Origin: CAWKAV01 sp963847735
GTDB lineage: Bacteria; Desulfobacterota; Desulfuromonadia; Desulfuromonadales; BM103
NCBI GenBank assembly: GCA_963847735.1
Contig: CAWKAV010000009.1
Span: 1 to 28,808, forward strand
Reading direction: 5' to 3'
DNA length: 28,808 nt
A program made the position numbers and the translations under genes. How positions within the stretch are numbered: position 1 is the first letter of the stretch; every line of letters begins with the position of its first letter. This document shows, piece after piece, positions 21,814 to 28,808 of this stretch. Below the pieces are notes generated by a model that searched no databases, was not told the origin of the DNA, and saw only the letters and a list, made by a program, of their open reading frames with translations.

Positions 21814-24111
21814 CTAACCAGGCACAACCCGTTGCAACTCGTCCACCAGCTCACTGGTCGTATACGGCTTTCTCAGGTAGCCGTCAAACCCCATCTTCAG
21901 ATATTTTTCCCTGTCCCCTATGAAGGCGTGGGCGGTCTGGGCAATCACTGTCAGGTGCCTGCCGCTTAAGCGCTCCAGTCCGCGCAGAGTTTTCAATGCA
22001 TCGATGCCATTTATCACCGGCATCTGGATATCCATGAGGGCCAGGTCAAAACCGTTTGTGTTCAATTTATCAAGAGCGATCTTGCCATTTTCGGCAGTCA
22101 TAACCTTATGCCCAAGATTTTCCAAAACCGTCCTGATGAATTGAATGTTGATCAGGTTGTCCTCGGCCAGCAGGATATTTAAAGCCGGCCCGCTCCATGC
22201 TAACGGTTCTTTCTCCGGGAGCGGCTTCTTGGAGATCCCGCCGACCTTTCTCTGCAGGGGGATAAGCAGGTGAAAGGTGCTGCCGAAACCCTCCTGGCTC
22301 TCCAGTTCGACAGTGCCGCCCATCAGGGCTGCGAGGCTCCGGCTGATCGACAACCCGAGCCCGGAGCCATGATACTGGTGGAATCTTGCATCAAATCCCT
22401 GGACGAATGGCTCAAAGATCCGTTCATGCAAGCCTGCAGAGATGCCGATACCGGTATCTTTTACAGCAATATCCAGAAGGACCCTGGAACCTCCTTCTTC
22501 GACAAGGGAAACATCAATACTAACGGCCCCCTTTTCAGTAAACTTGACGGCGTTGCCCAGCAGGTTGAGCAGGACCTGATTAAGCCTCAATGGGTCACCA
22601 ATCAGGAGATCAGGGACATCAGCGCCTATGCTGACATCGAGTGAAAGGTCTTTCTGGGCAACTTGCTGTTTTTGAACCTCAGCCATGTTTGCTATGAAGC
22701 TGCGCAGGTGGATATCTTGCTGCTTGATGTCGAGTTCTCCAGCTTCGATCTTCGAGAGGTCGAGGATGTCGTTGATTAATAATGACAGGGTGTTGCTGGC
22801 CGCATTGATTGCAGCAAGGTATTTCCTGTGTTCAGAAGTCAACTCGGCGTCTTCCATCAGCTCGCCGTAGCCGACAATCGCGGTTAAAGGAGTACGGATT
22901 TCGTGGCTCACTTTTGCCAGGAACAGGCTCTTGGCGCGGTTGGCTGCCTCAGCAGCCAGGGTGGCGGCCTGCAATGCCACTTCACTCGCTTTGCGCTCGG
23001 TGATGTCGCGGTCAGCCCCGCAATAGCCCACCACCTCACCGGCGGCATTGAAAATCGGCTTCGCATTGCTCTCGAGGTAGCGATAACTTCCGTCCCTGTG
23101 CCGCCAGCGCAAGACCCAGCCGCTCCAGCCCTGCTTCTCGGCAATCAGGACGGGGAGCGTCTGCTCTACCTCCAGCAAATCATCTTGATGCAGGTAGCTC
23201 AAAAACGCCTTCCCCACGAATTCCTCCGGCTGGTATCCCAGCAACTCCGAGAGCCGGTCATTCGAGTAAGTGTGCCGGCCGGACAGGTCGATTTCCCAGA
23301 TCCATTCAGAAGAGTTATCAAATATATTTTGCAGCTTCTCTTTGCTGTTCAGTAATTCTTCCTTCACTTGCCTGCGCAGTGTGATGTCTCGCCCCACACC
23401 AACAACAGCCTCGATCCGCCCTTTGTCGTCCAGTATTGCCCGATCGGACCAGGCCAGCCACCGCCAACCCGAAACAGTCATGGCCCGTTGTTCCAGGTAG
23501 GCGGTATGCGGAGGATGAAGGAGGCTTTCCATCGCCTTTTCGGCAGCAGCCCGGTCTTCCTCGTGCACCAGCGGCATGAAGGATTTTCCCAGCAGTTCAT
23601 CTTCGCTTTTGCCAAATGTTTTGCAGTAGGTGGGGTTGACAAACAGAAACCGCCCGTCAGCGTCAACCTTGACCACCAGTTCATTCTGGTTTTCCACCAG
23701 CAGCCTATAGCTCTCTTCGCTTTTACGCAGTTTCTCCTCGGCCTCTTTGCGCTCAGTGATGTCGCGGTCGATGCCCCGGTAACCGCGGAACCGTCCTTCT
23801 TTGTCAAAGACAGGAGTTGCGCTCGATTCTATGAACACCTTACGGCCGTCTTTGTGGATGTTGATGTTTACGAGGTTGCTGAATGGCAGATATTTTTTCG
23901 CAATTGGGTCGAAGTGGTAACGAACGCGCTCTGCCTCGGCAGAATCCATCAAGTCAAAGGCATTCAGGCCAATCAGCTCCTCGGGGTCATACCCCAGGAT
24001 TTTTTTGATGCTCGGACTTGCATAGGTGAAATTTGCATTCTCATCGAACTCCCAAAACCAATCCTGAGATGTTTCAACCATCTTTCTGAAACGTTCGTGT
24101 TCATCTGACAT
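21814..24111 (-). CDS. Hybrid histidine kinase, three PAS domains (right)
   Basis: A 765-residue hybrid sensor kinase. Domains in order: PAS/PAC1 (about 1-122), PAS/PAC2 (about 128-250), PAS/PAC3 (about 255-378), HisKA with phospho-acceptor H403, HATPase with DTGIGI and GSGLGLSI, then a receiver with phospho-acceptor D694. Each PAS ends in a DIT-x-R motif. No membrane segment is seen. Apart from the two extra PAS domains it aligns end to end without gaps with the left kinase, so the two copies probably sense different signals but share output residues. One receiver change, Q for L beside the conserved threonine (VIAQTAH against VIALTAH), could alter output. The spacing to the SYLF gene and the TATAAT box are conserved. 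Confidence 0.95.
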   Translation of the reverse strand: MSDEHERFRKMVETSQDWFWEFDENANFTYASPSIKKILGYDPEELIGLNAFDLMDSAEAERVRYHFDPIAKKYLPFSNLVNINIHKDGRKVFIESSATPVFDKEGRFRGYRGIDRDITERKEAEEKLRKSEESYRLLVENQNELVVKVDADGRFLFVNPTYCKTFGKSEDELLGKSFMPLVHEEDRAAAEKAMESLLHPPHTAYLEQRAMTVSGWRWLAWSDRAILDDKGRIEAVVGVGRDITLRRQVKEELLNSKEKLQNIFDNSSEWIWEIDLSGRHTYSNDRLSELLGYQPEEFVGKAFLSYLHQDDLLEVEQTLPVLIAEKQGWSGWVLRWRHRDGSYRYLESNAKPIFNAAGEVVGYCGADRDITERKASEVALQAATLAAEAANRAKSLFLAKVSHEIRTPLTAIVGYGELMEDAELTSEHRKYLAAINAASNTLSLLINDILDLSKIEAGELDIKQQDIHLRSFIANMAEVQKQQVAQKDLSLDVSIGADVPDLLIGDPLRLNQVLLNLLGNAVKFTEKGAVSIDVSLVEEGGSRVLLDIAVKDTGIGISAGLHERIFEPFVQGFDARFHQYHGSGLGLSISRSLAALMGGTVELESQEGFGSTFHLLIPLQRKVGGISKKPLPEKEPLAWSGPALNILLAEDNLINIQFIRTVLENLGHKVMTAENGKIALDKLNTNGFDLALMDIQMPVINGIDALKTLRGLERLSGRHLTVIAQTAHAFIGDREKYLKMGFDGYLRKPYTTSELVDELQRVVPG

Positions 24112-24165
24112 GGGATTGACCTAACATACGCAGAAGTAATTTAACCTGGCCACAGACACCCGCCC

Positions 24166-24171
24166 ATTATA
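24166..24171 (-). promoter_or_regulatory. Probable -10 box of the kinase gene (right)
   Basis: TATAAT on the minus strand, matching 4601-4606 in the left arm, about 55 bp upstream of the kinase ATG. Confidence 0.5.
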
Positions 24172-24244
24172 CATATAACCAGACCCGGGGGAAATCCGAG
24201 AGGCCGTCCGTGATTGACAAGACAAGAAAGAGGGATCAACCCGT

Positions 24245-24272
24245 TTGACGTCGAGTCCTGAGCAGATATAAT
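24245..24272 (+). promoter_or_regulatory. Sigma-70-type promoter of the SYLF gene (right)
   Basis: TTGACG (24245-24250) and TATAAT (24267-24272) with a 16-bp spacer, conserved in the left arm. AAGGAG lies upstream of the ATG. Confidence 0.75.
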
Positions 24273-24310
24273 CGAGATCAGGTTGGAAAAACTCCGATAA
24301 GGAGATCCCC

Positions 24311-24877
24311 ATGAAATTAACTACGAAAGCTTTGGTTGTCGGACTATTCATCTTGCTGTCCTGCGGCAGCGCCTATGCGGATGAGTATGCAGGCACAAAA
24401 AAGATGTTCGAGGATGCCGGCCTTTCAAGCATGTTTAGCAGCGCCTACGGTTATGCACTGTTTCCAACCATCGGCAAGGCTGGATTCCTGGTAGGCGGAG
24501 CTTACGGCAAGGGCCGTGTTTACGAGCAGGGCAACCACATCGGCGAGACGGCGATGACACAGGCGACCGTTGGCTTTCAACTCGGTGCTGCAGGTTTTAG
24601 CCAGGTCATATTTTTCCAGGACAAGCGGGCCCTTACCGAGTTCACAAATGGCAATTTCGAGTTCGGTGCAGAAGCACAGGCCACGGCGATAACAGCCGCT
24701 GCAGGCGCGTCTGCCAATACGGCGGGGAGCTCCGCAACCGCCAGCGGGGGCAAAAACAACGCGACCACAGCTGGGGCAGGCTACAATAAGGGCATGTCCA
24801 CATTCACGATCACCAAGGGGGGGTTGATGTATGAAGTCTCCGTTGGCGGACAGAAGTTCAGCTTCACCAAACGTTAA
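24311..24877 (+). CDS. SYLF/Ysc84-type lipid-binding domain protein, exported (right)
   Basis: A 188-residue protein, nearly identical to the left copy after the signal peptide. Most differences lie in the first 35 residues. Signal peptide about 1-23 (ending SAYA), then the YGYALFPTIGKAGFLVGG core, FFQDKRALTEF, an Ala/Gly/Ser-rich stretch and the GGQKFSF tail. It heads the co-directional run toward the cytochrome, nuclease and PilZ genes. A possible hairpin (CCCTCCCG with an opposing GGGAAGG) lies about 50-80 bp after the stop and could attenuate read-through. Confidence 0.88.
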   Translation: MKLTTKALVVGLFILLSCGSAYADEYAGTKKMFEDAGLSSMFSSAYGYALFPTIGKAGFLVGGAYGKGRVYEQGNHIGETAMTQATVGFQLGAAGFSQVIFFQDKRALTEFTNGNFEFGAEAQATAITAAAGASANTAGSSATASGGKNNATTAGAGYNKGMSTFTITKGGLMYEVSVGGQKFSFTKR

Positions 24878-25069
24878 AGAGCGCCAAAACATCACGAATG
24901 TTATCGTCTGCGACTCCTTTCAAGCCCTCCCGTGGGGAACCCCCAACAGGGAAGGCCTGCAATGCATGTAGAGTTTTCCGGCACAATGGTGCCAGCAGGA
25001 CTGCAGAAAAAGCCGCCTTTTAACGCAGCACCCAAGGGTTGGCATGCCACAAGCAGTTAAGGGGCCTGA

Positions 25070-25339
25070 ATGGTCAAAAGATTTTATTCCTTTATCCTGG
25101 CCGTAAGCTTTGTCATGTCGACACCGCAGCCTCTTTTGGCCCTGGCACAAGATCACGGCGCAGCTTTACTTGAAGAGCGCTGTTCGGGCTGTCATCCGTC
25201 ATCTTTGTCGAAAACAAAACAGAAAACTCCCAAGCAATGGCAAGCCACCGTTGCTCGCATGAAACACAGAGGGGCCAGGTTGACAGAGGATGAAATGAAG
25301 GTCCTGGTGGACTACCTGAGCGCGACTTACAAGCCCTGA
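25070..25339 (+). CDS. Small monohaem cytochrome c, exported (right)
   Basis: An 89-residue protein with a signal peptide, one CSGCH haem site and the VARMKHRG segment that probably supplies the sixth ligand. It begins with ATG-GTC; the left copy begins at the GTG. AGGGG lies six bases upstream. It ends two residues earlier than the left copy. Probably periplasmic electron carrier; partners unknown. Confidence 0.85.
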   Translation: MVKRFYSFILAVSFVMSTPQPLLALAQDHGAALLEERCSGCHPSSLSKTKQKTPKQWQATVARMKHRGARLTEDEMKVLVDYLSATYKP

Positions 25340-25504
25340 TCGCTTCGCCATGACAGCCTTTATTCGACAGAACAACCTGCCCTTGCAATTGGCGACAGCC
25401 TGCTTCAGATCACTCCAAAACATTCGGCAGCGGGGGCGCCGGTTCGAGCACGGTCATCCCGACCATTATTTGCCTGAGAGAAACCTTCCCGTACAGGAGC
25501 CGAC

Positions 25505-26914
25505 ATGAAAATCACTTTCCACGGCGCGGCCCGGACGGTTACCGGGTCTCAGCATCTCATCGAGGTGAACGGCAAAAAGATCATGCTTGACTGCGGCCTG
25601 TTCCAGGGCAAGCGTAAAGAAGCGTTTGAACGCAACCGCAGTGAATTTTGCCAGAGCAGTGAAATCGACTGCGTGGTCCTCTCTCACGCGCATATCGATC
25701 ATTCAGGGCGCATCCCCTGTCTCGTCAGGAACGGCTTCTCAGGCGACATCTTCTGCACGTCGGCAACCCGGGACCTGTGCGCCGTCATGCTCATGGACAG
25801 CGCCTTTATCCAGGAAAAAGACGTGGAGTACGTTAATCGACGCCGCAAGAAGAACGGGCAGAGGCCCTTTGAGCCACTCTACACCAAGGCAGACGTCGCC
25901 AATGGCATGGAGCAGTTTGTAGGTTTAAGCTACAACCGCCGGCACCTAATCTGCACCGGTGTCAATCTTACCCTGGTGGACGCCGGGCACATGCTGGGCA
26001 GCGCCCACGTCATCCTCGACATCGACGACCAGGAGACCGGCCGCAGCCAGCGTCTCGTGTTCAGCGGTGATATCGGCAGGCCGGATATCCCGATCATCCG
26101 CGATCCCGTGCCGATCAGCGAGGGGGCCGATATCCTGATCATGGAGAGCACCTACGGCAACCGTTTACACCCGCCGTACCCCGAATCGGAACAGGAGCTG
26201 GAGCGCATCGTCAATGAAACCGTCAGTCGTGGCGGATCGCTTCTGATCCCGGCTTTTGCCGTTGGCCGGACCCAGCAGATCGTCTACGCCCTGCATAAGC
26301 TGCATACCGCCGGCATGATCGCCGATTTGCCAATCTTCGTCGATAGCCCGCTGGCCACGCGCACCACCGAGATCTTCCGCCTGCATCCGGAGGTTTACGA
26401 TGCCGAAATCCGCGAGTTCCTGCTCAGCGACGATGACAACGACCCCTTCGGTTTCGGCCGTCTCAAGTACACCCAGTCGGTGGAGCAATCCAAGGCCCTC
26501 AACCGTCTGCAAGTCCCGGCGGTCATCATAAGCTCGAGCGGCATGCTTGAAGGAGGCCGCATCCTTCACCACCTGCAAAACCGTATCGGCGATCCACGCA
26601 ATACCATACTGATGACCAGCTGGCAGGCACCCAACACCCTTGGCCGGCAGCTCGTGGAACAAGCACGGACCGTCCGCATTTTCGGCGACGAATTCGAGGT
26701 GAACGCCAGGGTAGAGTCGCTGGCCGGTTTTTCGGGCCATGCTGACCGGGACGGGCTCATGCAGTTCGCACGGGTCATGCACAAAAAGCCACAACAGACC
26801 TTCATCGTTCACGGCGAAGGGGATTCATCAGAGAGCCTGGCTGACGGCCTGCGCAACGAGTTGGGATTCAAAAATGTCTACGTTCCGGAGCCTCTGCAAA
26901 CTTTTGCGGCATGA
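25505..26914 (+). CDS. MBL-fold / beta-CASP RNase-type metallohydrolase (right)
   Basis: A 469-residue protein with the same metal-binding motifs as the left copy (HAHIDH at 61-66, GHMLGSAH, SGDIG, GFSGHAD, VHGE). AGGAG lies six bases before the ATG. About ten residues differ between the copies, all after about residue 280. A stretch of about 275 bp (25999-26273) has only one mismatch between the arms, against many in the last 600 bp. Such mosaic identity points to gene conversion or locally strong constraint. Confidence 0.93.
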   Translation: MKITFHGAARTVTGSQHLIEVNGKKIMLDCGLFQGKRKEAFERNRSEFCQSSEIDCVVLSHAHIDHSGRIPCLVRNGFSGDIFCTSATRDLCAVMLMDSAFIQEKDVEYVNRRRKKNGQRPFEPLYTKADVANGMEQFVGLSYNRRHLICTGVNLTLVDAGHMLGSAHVILDIDDQETGRSQRLVFSGDIGRPDIPIIRDPVPISEGADILIMESTYGNRLHPPYPESEQELERIVNETVSRGGSLLIPAFAVGRTQQIVYALHKLHTAGMIADLPIFVDSPLATRTTEIFRLHPEVYDAEIREFLLSDDDNDPFGFGRLKYTQSVEQSKALNRLQVPAVIISSSGMLEGGRILHHLQNRIGDPRNTILMTSWQAPNTLGRQLVEQARTVRIFGDEFEVNARVESLAGFSGHADRDGLMQFARVMHKKPQQTFIVHGEGDSSESLADGLRNELGFKNVYVPEPLQTFAA

Positions 26915-26967
26915 ACCCTTTTAACGGGATCCAGACAACCGCACATGCCCACCAAGCCGTTAAAGTT

Positions 26968-27008
26968 ATGGTTCAGCCGCCTTTGACTTGCAATTATGCT
27001 TGAACCAT
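26968..27008. promoter_or_regulatory. Operator-like inverted repeat ATGGTTCA/TGAACCAT (right)
   Basis: Half-sites 26968-26975 and 27001-27008 with a 25-base centre, mirroring 1802-1842. A TTGACT and a TATGCT lie inside the centre but are too close together to form a normal promoter. Confidence 0.45.
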
Positions 27009-27068
27009 CTGCTCAATGTGTTAACTTTCTCCTGGTGTCATTCTATTTGATTAACCGGGGGTGAAGAG

Positions 27069-27734
27069 ATGCTGCAGGTGGATTGCCCGAATTGCCAGGG
27101 GGTTATCAAATCTCAATTTCTTGCTGACGTATCGACTATTGAGTGTGGCCAATGCAAAGAGACCATCCCGGTTAAGGACGTTTTTATCTCGACAAAGTCT
27201 TTCGTTATGCATCGGGAAGACTTCCTTAATCGGACCTTTCGCTTCCAGAAACTCCTCAGAGAAGTTGAAAAAGAACTGCTTCTGATGACCAACAACAAGG
27301 AAGTGTCCGCCAAAAGTCTTGAGAGCCTCGAGCAATTCTACTCATCCCTTCAGGAGTTATTAGCCGGGGCAAGAAACAATTACCGAATGGACGTCCCAGG
27401 TGATTTATCTGTAGCAATCGTTGATGACAAGAGACAGTGTAAAGGGCAAGTGCTGAACTTAAGTACCGCAGGGGCCTCAATTGAGTTGCTGGAATTTGAC
27501 AAACTCCCTCGCATAAAATCTGAAATTAATATTGTGCTTCCCCTTCCTGAACTTTCTGAACCGTTATATCCCCGTGCCAGGGTTGTCTGGACCAGGGAAC
27601 AGGCAGACAACAAGAGACCGCATCACGCAATTATCGGCGTAACCTTTATAGACGCTGACGAACATACTCAAAACTGTATATGGAACTATATCCTTGATAA
27701 GGCGCCGGCCCCGCTGCAACGAGTGTCAAGGTAG
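27069..27734 (+). CDS. Zinc-ribbon plus PilZ domain protein (inner, right arm)
   Basis: A 221-residue protein, about 95% identical to the left inner copy. C6/C9 and C26/C29 form the zinc ribbon; R102-xxx-R106 and N130-x-S132-xx-G135 form the c-di-GMP site; all are intact. It starts at the ATG after the same purine-rich GGGGGTGAAGAG. It precedes the small ORF and outer PilZ gene by about 100 bp. Expected to act as a cytoplasmic c-di-GMP receptor. Confidence 0.9.
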   Translation: MLQVDCPNCQGVIKSQFLADVSTIECGQCKETIPVKDVFISTKSFVMHREDFLNRTFRFQKLLREVEKELLLMTNNKEVSAKSLESLEQFYSSLQELLAGARNNYRMDVPGDLSVAIVDDKRQCKGQVLNLSTAGASIELLEFDKLPRIKSEINIVLPLPELSEPLYPRARVVWTREQADNKRPHHAIIGVTFIDADEHTQNCIWNYILDKAPAPLQRVSR

Positions 27735-27813
27735 TCTTTCGGCTTGATTGCAACAATGCAGCCGTCCGATTCGCCCACCGCGGTGGTTTTTACCTGTTGC
27801 AACAGCAGACCAG

Positions 27814-27825
27814 TTAATATATTAA
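27814..27825. promoter_or_regulatory. Perfect 12-bp AT palindrome TTAATATATTAA (right)
   Basis: Identical to 984-995 and in the same place, 11 bp before the small ORF start. Confidence 0.4.
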
Positions 27826-27836
27826 AGGGACTATAT

Positions 27837-27935
27837 ATGAAAAATGTCAACATCGCACGATTGGGTCGCGGCGTCAGGTCAGTCGCCCTGGGAAACTTTA
27901 ACCGCCCCTTACACGGGCTGTCCCAACAGGTATAA
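27837..27935 (+). CDS. Conserved 32-codon small ORF before PilZ (right)
   Basis: ATG with an AAAGGGA ribosome site eight bases upstream; TAA four bases before the PilZ ATG. Same length and position as the left ORF at 874-972. The ribosome site is better here than on the left. A leader peptide coupled to PilZ translation is the simplest idea, but protein conservation is only moderate. Confidence 0.45.
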   Translation: MKNVNIARLGRGVRSVALGNFNRPLHGLSQQV

Positions 27936-27939
27936 AATT

Positions 27940-28593
27940 ATGCTACAGATGAATTGCCCGGAGTGCAGGGAAGTTATTCGCTCTCCCTATCTCGCCGAAC
28001 TGTCGTCCATCGAGTGCGTCCATTGCAAACAGGCCGTCGCAGTAAACGACGTCTTTGTCGCAACAGAAGGGTTCACCATGCATCGCGACGACCTTCTTAA
28101 CCGGATCTCTCGTTTCCAGAAACTTCTGGAAGAGGTTGAGAAGGAAATGCGCCTGATTGAAGGGAACGAAACCGCATCCAAAACGACGCGCAACAGTATC
28201 AGTAAATTTCATGCGACCCTTCAGGAACTTCTGATCGGAGCAAGAGGCAACTTCCGCCTGAAAGTCCCTCACGACCTGTTCGTGGAGATGGATTACAATG
28301 ATGACAAGAAAGAGGGGAGACTGGTGGATTTAAGCACCGTGGGAGCCTCTCTGGAACTGGCTGCGCTTGACGGCCAGCCCAGGAACAAGGCTGAGATAAA
28401 ATTGCGGCTGATCTTGTCGGATGTTGCCGGACCGTTATCCCTGGTGGCGAGGATTGTCTGGGTCAGGAAAGTGACCAAGGACGCGGACTCTCAATTCTTT
28501 CAGGTCGGCGTAAAGTTCGTGAATCTGGATGAAGAGATTCGCGACATCCTGTGGAGTTATATCGTTGCCGGCTCATCGGTGGCCAGTTCCTGA
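27940..28593 (+). CDS. Zinc-ribbon plus PilZ domain protein (outer, right arm)
   Basis: A 217-residue protein. I start it at the ATG at 27940, which matches the left copy. The open frame upstream to 27844 overlaps the small ORF and is not supported. C6/C9 and C26/C29, R102-xxx-R106 and D130-x-S132-xx-G135 are all kept, although about two dozen other residues differ from the left copy. This makes it the most diverged pair in the duplication. Divergence is concentrated in the linker and around 112-165. Confidence 0.9.
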   Translation: MLQMNCPECREVIRSPYLAELSSIECVHCKQAVAVNDVFVATEGFTMHRDDLLNRISRFQKLLEEVEKEMRLIEGNETASKTTRNSISKFHATLQELLIGARGNFRLKVPHDLFVEMDYNDDKKEGRLVDLSTVGASLELAALDGQPRNKAEIKLRLILSDVAGPLSLVARIVWVRKVTKDADSQFFQVGVKFVNLDEEIRDILWSYIVAGSSVASS

Positions 28594-28808
28594 TGTGGCA
28601 GCACTGGAGCCGCTGATCCGCTGCGAAAGCTTCCGCGGGAAGACTCGCCCGACGACAGGACCGGGAACAAGCCGTTATCTACGCGTCAGCAGGACTGCAA
28701 ACTCGATCAATCGAGTCACTCCGCGCGCCGCCATCCCCTGGTGCGACCCAAGGACATCCTCTTCAACCAGCAGTTCAAGCTCAAACCAGCCCTCGAACAA
28801 TCCTGAAA
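28594..28808 (+). other. Conserved 3' flank of the outer PilZ gene (right)
   Basis: Mirror of 1-215. The first 80 bp are poorly conserved and the last 135 bp well conserved, showing that the duplicated block continues beyond the window. A frame ending in LKPALEQS is open as on the left, but no gene is called. Confidence 0.4.

Larger units (their letters stand above)
19539..28808. repeat. Right arm of the large inverted duplication
   Basis: This arm is the mirror copy of 1-6997 and is longer, because it keeps a three-PAS kinase and the cfa gene. The two arms differ at scattered bases throughout, many of them synonymous, so this is a real and fairly old duplication rather than an assembly fold-back. 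Homology is still running at the last base of the window. Confidence 0.97.

Noticed and set aside
27844..28593. N-terminally extended PilZ protein of 249 residues
   Set aside because: The extension overlaps the small ORF, lacks a ribosome site, and the left copy aligns from the later ATG.
1..28808. Assembly artefact (chimeric palindrome) explaining the mirror arms
   Set aside because: The arms differ at many scattered, often synonymous positions and by two large indels, which a fold-back artefact would not produce.

Overview
The window looks like a chromosomal segment of an anaerobic, metal- or sulfur-respiring bacterium of the Geobacter/Desulfuromonas type. The clues are a very large multihaem c-type cytochrome remnant, a MopE-like metal-binding repeat, bacteriohemerythrins, hybrid PAS histidine kinases and many PilZ (c-di-GMP-binding) proteins. 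This assignment is inferred from gene content; no marker gene is present.

The layout is one large inverted duplication around a unique centre. The left arm (1-6997) and right arm (19539-28808) carry the same gene order in mirror image: zinc-ribbon/PilZ protein, a 32-codon small ORF, a second zinc-ribbon/PilZ protein, a beta-CASP metallo-beta-lactamase-fold nuclease, a small monohaem cytochrome c, a SYLF-domain protein, a divergent hybrid histidine kinase, and a hemerythrin. Both arms run off the window edge or nearly so. They have diverged: protein identity by eye is about 89% in the outermost PilZ gene and about 98% in the nuclease. Two structural differences stand out. The right kinase has three PAS domains and the left one has one; the 756-bp difference is bounded by a 25-bp repeat. 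A cyclopropane-fatty-acid synthase gene (cfa) lies only in the right arm.

The centre (6998-19538) holds mostly single genes, nearly all on the minus strand and separated by spacers of up to about 800 bp. They are a PilZ protein, a frameshifted cyclase, a lipoprotein, a twice-frameshifted secreted MopE/FISUMP-type protein, a second lipoprotein, an iron-sulfur flavoprotein, a small zinc-ribbon protein, a PstS-like binding protein, a double rhodanese and an ankyrin protein. A wrecked plus-strand cytochrome with about 24 haem sites follows. A lipoprotein fragment then abuts the right arm.

The spacers are not empty. They carry at least three dispersed repeat families. The most striking is derived from tRNA-Pro(CGG): it keeps the T-arm, CCA end and a downstream intrinsic terminator in the best copies, but has an insertion of about 20-30 nt between the D-arm and anticodon arm. 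The second family is a gene-3'-end terminator with about 100 bp of conserved flank. The third is a CCGG-rich box. The centre therefore reads as a same-strand array of individually terminated genes, several of them decaying, lying between two old paralogous copies of a probable c-di-GMP/redox signalling cluster. No transposase, integrase, CRISPR array or rRNA is visible.
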